A model generated the notes under the pieces. It worked only from the letters and a program-made list of their open reading frames with translations, ran no database searches and was not told the DNA's origin. 6,864 nucleotides of DNA from NCBI GenBank assembly GCA_040386355.1, contig JAZKFP010000124.1:1-6864 (forward strand). Reading direction: 5' to 3'. Made by a program: the position numbers and the translations under genes. Below are positions 6,564 through 6,864 of the stretch, in pieces; position 1 is the first letter of the stretch; each line of letters starts with the position of its first letter. This stretch comes from JAZKFP01 sp040386355. Its GTDB lineage: Bacteria > Pseudomonadota > Gammaproteobacteria > Pseudomonadales > UBA6940.

Positions 6564-6640
6564 TGGTCGGGGTAGAGAGATTCGAACTCCCGACATCCTG
6601 CTCCCAAAGCAGGCGCGCTACCAGACTGCGCTATACCCCG
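6564..6640 (-). tRNA. tRNA-Pro (anticodon TGG)
   Basis: The minus strand folds as acceptor CGGGGTA/TACCCCG, D-arm GCGC/GCGC, anticodon stem CCTGC/GCAGG with loop TTTGGGA, and T-arm GGGAG/CTCTC with loop TTCGAAT. The anticodon TGG is read at 6604-6606 and can serve most or all proline codons when modified. A73 and CCA are encoded (6564-6567). It is the first gene behind the strong promoter at 6665-6693. Confidence 0.97.
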
Positions 6641-6645
6641 ATCGA

Positions 6646-6656
6646 CACTTCAAGTG
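6646..6656. promoter_or_regulatory. Palindrome CACTT-C-AAGTG in the tRNA leader
   Basis: Five-base perfect arms flank one central base, just after the expected tRNA transcription start. It is a near copy of the palindrome at 6677-6688. It may be a second operator half of the same regulator or a small 5' hairpin in the precursor tRNA. Confidence 0.4.
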
Positions 6657-6664
6657 AGTCGGCG

Positions 6665-6693
6665 ATGATAATGCAGCACTTCGAAGTGGTCAA
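6665..6693 (-). promoter_or_regulatory. Sigma-70 promoter of the tRNA operon
   Basis: On the minus strand TTGACC (6688-6693, 5 of 6) and TATCAT (6665-6670, 5 of 6) are separated by the ideal 17 bases. The expected start is near 6658, leaving a leader of about 17 bases before tRNA-Pro. A GC-containing CGCCGACTC follows the -10, as in stringently controlled stable-RNA promoters. AT-rich DNA upstream (about 6694-6730) could act as an UP element. This is the best promoter in the window. Confidence 0.8.
6677..6688. promoter_or_regulatory. Perfect 12-bp palindrome in the tRNA promoter spacer
   Basis: CACTTCGAAGTG is exactly self-complementary. It occupies the spacer between the -35 and -10, overlapping the last base of the -35 element. 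A bound protein here would block or reshape polymerase binding. A related palindrome lies 31.5 bp away, centre to centre. Confidence 0.5.
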
Positions 6694-6729
6694 TCAATTT
6701 GATACATAAAAGCTTTATTTTAAATTTAC

Positions 6730-6758
6730 TTGGCAATTTACAAACAGACTGACAGAAT
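6730..6758 (+). promoter_or_regulatory. Candidate folD promoter
   Basis: TTGGCA (6730-6735, 5 of 6) and CAGAAT (6753-6758, 4 of 6) are 17 bases apart on the plus strand. A start near 6765 would give a leader of about 50-70 bases. It diverges from the tRNA promoter, with the two -35 elements about 37 bp apart, so the promoters share an AT-rich centre. Confidence 0.45.
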
Positions 6759-6814
6759 CCGCACTTCTATACCGTAATAAATGAGTTTTATCTCTAATTA
6801 ACTAGGCTATTTTC

Positions 6815-6864
6815 ATGTTCCCAGAACATCTGATGCGATTGGACGGTAAAAAAGTTGCTGAACA
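6815..6864 (+). CDS. folD: Probable FolD, methylenetetrahydrofolate dehydrogenase/cyclohydrolase (first codons only)
   Basis: Only 16 complete codons are visible, reading MFPEHL then MRLDGKKVAE. The LDGKKVAE stretch resembles the conserved FolD N-terminus (IIDGKxIA in E. coli). The divergent position next to a tRNA cluster and tig is where folD sits in Pseudomonas. FolD is a cytoplasmic bifunctional enzyme interconverting 5,10-methylene- and 10-formyl-tetrahydrofolate for one-carbon metabolism. Two in-frame starts are possible: ATG 6815, with a weak TAGG at 6803-6806 eight bases upstream, and ATG 6833, with no clear ribosome site. An in-frame stop at 6803-6805 bars anything longer from an ATG. 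The first ATG lies in a small inverted repeat, ATGTTC-CCA-GAACAT. The identification rests on few residues plus synteny. Confidence 0.72.
   Translation, partial: MFPEHLMRLDGKKVAE

Noticed and set aside
6282..6575. A 97-codon plus-strand open frame containing RTRTCNPRLRRPV
   Set aside because: It is the antisense of tRNA-Arg and its flanks; such peptides are a known artefact of translating tRNA complements.
5978..6640. tRNA 3' ends as phage or island attachment sites
   Set aside because: No integrase gene and no duplicated tRNA 3' end is visible in the window; the neighbours are all core genes in conserved order.

Overview
The window is a conserved housekeeping block from an AT-rich gammaproteobacterium. 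Reading the minus strand from right to left, it holds three tRNA genes (Pro-UGG, Arg-UCU, His-GUG), then tig (trigger factor), clpP, clpX and the first 561 codons of lon. Just beyond the tRNAs, on the plus strand, is the very start of what looks like folD. The order folD / tRNAs / tig / clpP / clpX / lon is the one known from Pseudomonas and Legionella. The protein sequences are clearly gammaproteobacterial. The low GC and wide AT-rich spacers would suit a Legionellales/Coxiella-like lineage, but that placement is inference.

Layout: 1-1685 lon (5' part, running off the window edge); 1686-1818 short spacer; 1819-3129 clpX; 3130-3586 a 457-bp noncoding gap with a candidate clpX promoter, an operator-like palindrome and a possible clpP terminator; 3587-4255 clpP; 4256-4508 a 253-bp noncoding gap with several hairpins; 4509-5804 tig; 5805-5977 spacer; 5978-6640 three widely spaced tRNA genes, all with encoded CCA; 6641-6814 a divergent regulatory region with a very good tRNA promoter and a fair folD promoter; 6815-6864 folD start.

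How the genes work together: trigger factor meets nascent chains at the ribosome exit tunnel. ClpX unfolds tagged or misfolded proteins and feeds them to ClpP. Lon independently degrades damaged and regulatory proteins. The block is therefore a protein-quality-control cluster placed behind a tRNA operon. All catalytic and binding residues that fall inside the window are intact.

I found no evidence of a new protein system, mobile element, CRISPR array or phage. The points worth a second look are regulatory: twin CACTT/AAGTG palindromes about three helical turns apart around the tRNA promoter, a palindrome overlapping the candidate clpX -10, and unusually long structured spacers between the tRNAs and between the protease genes.
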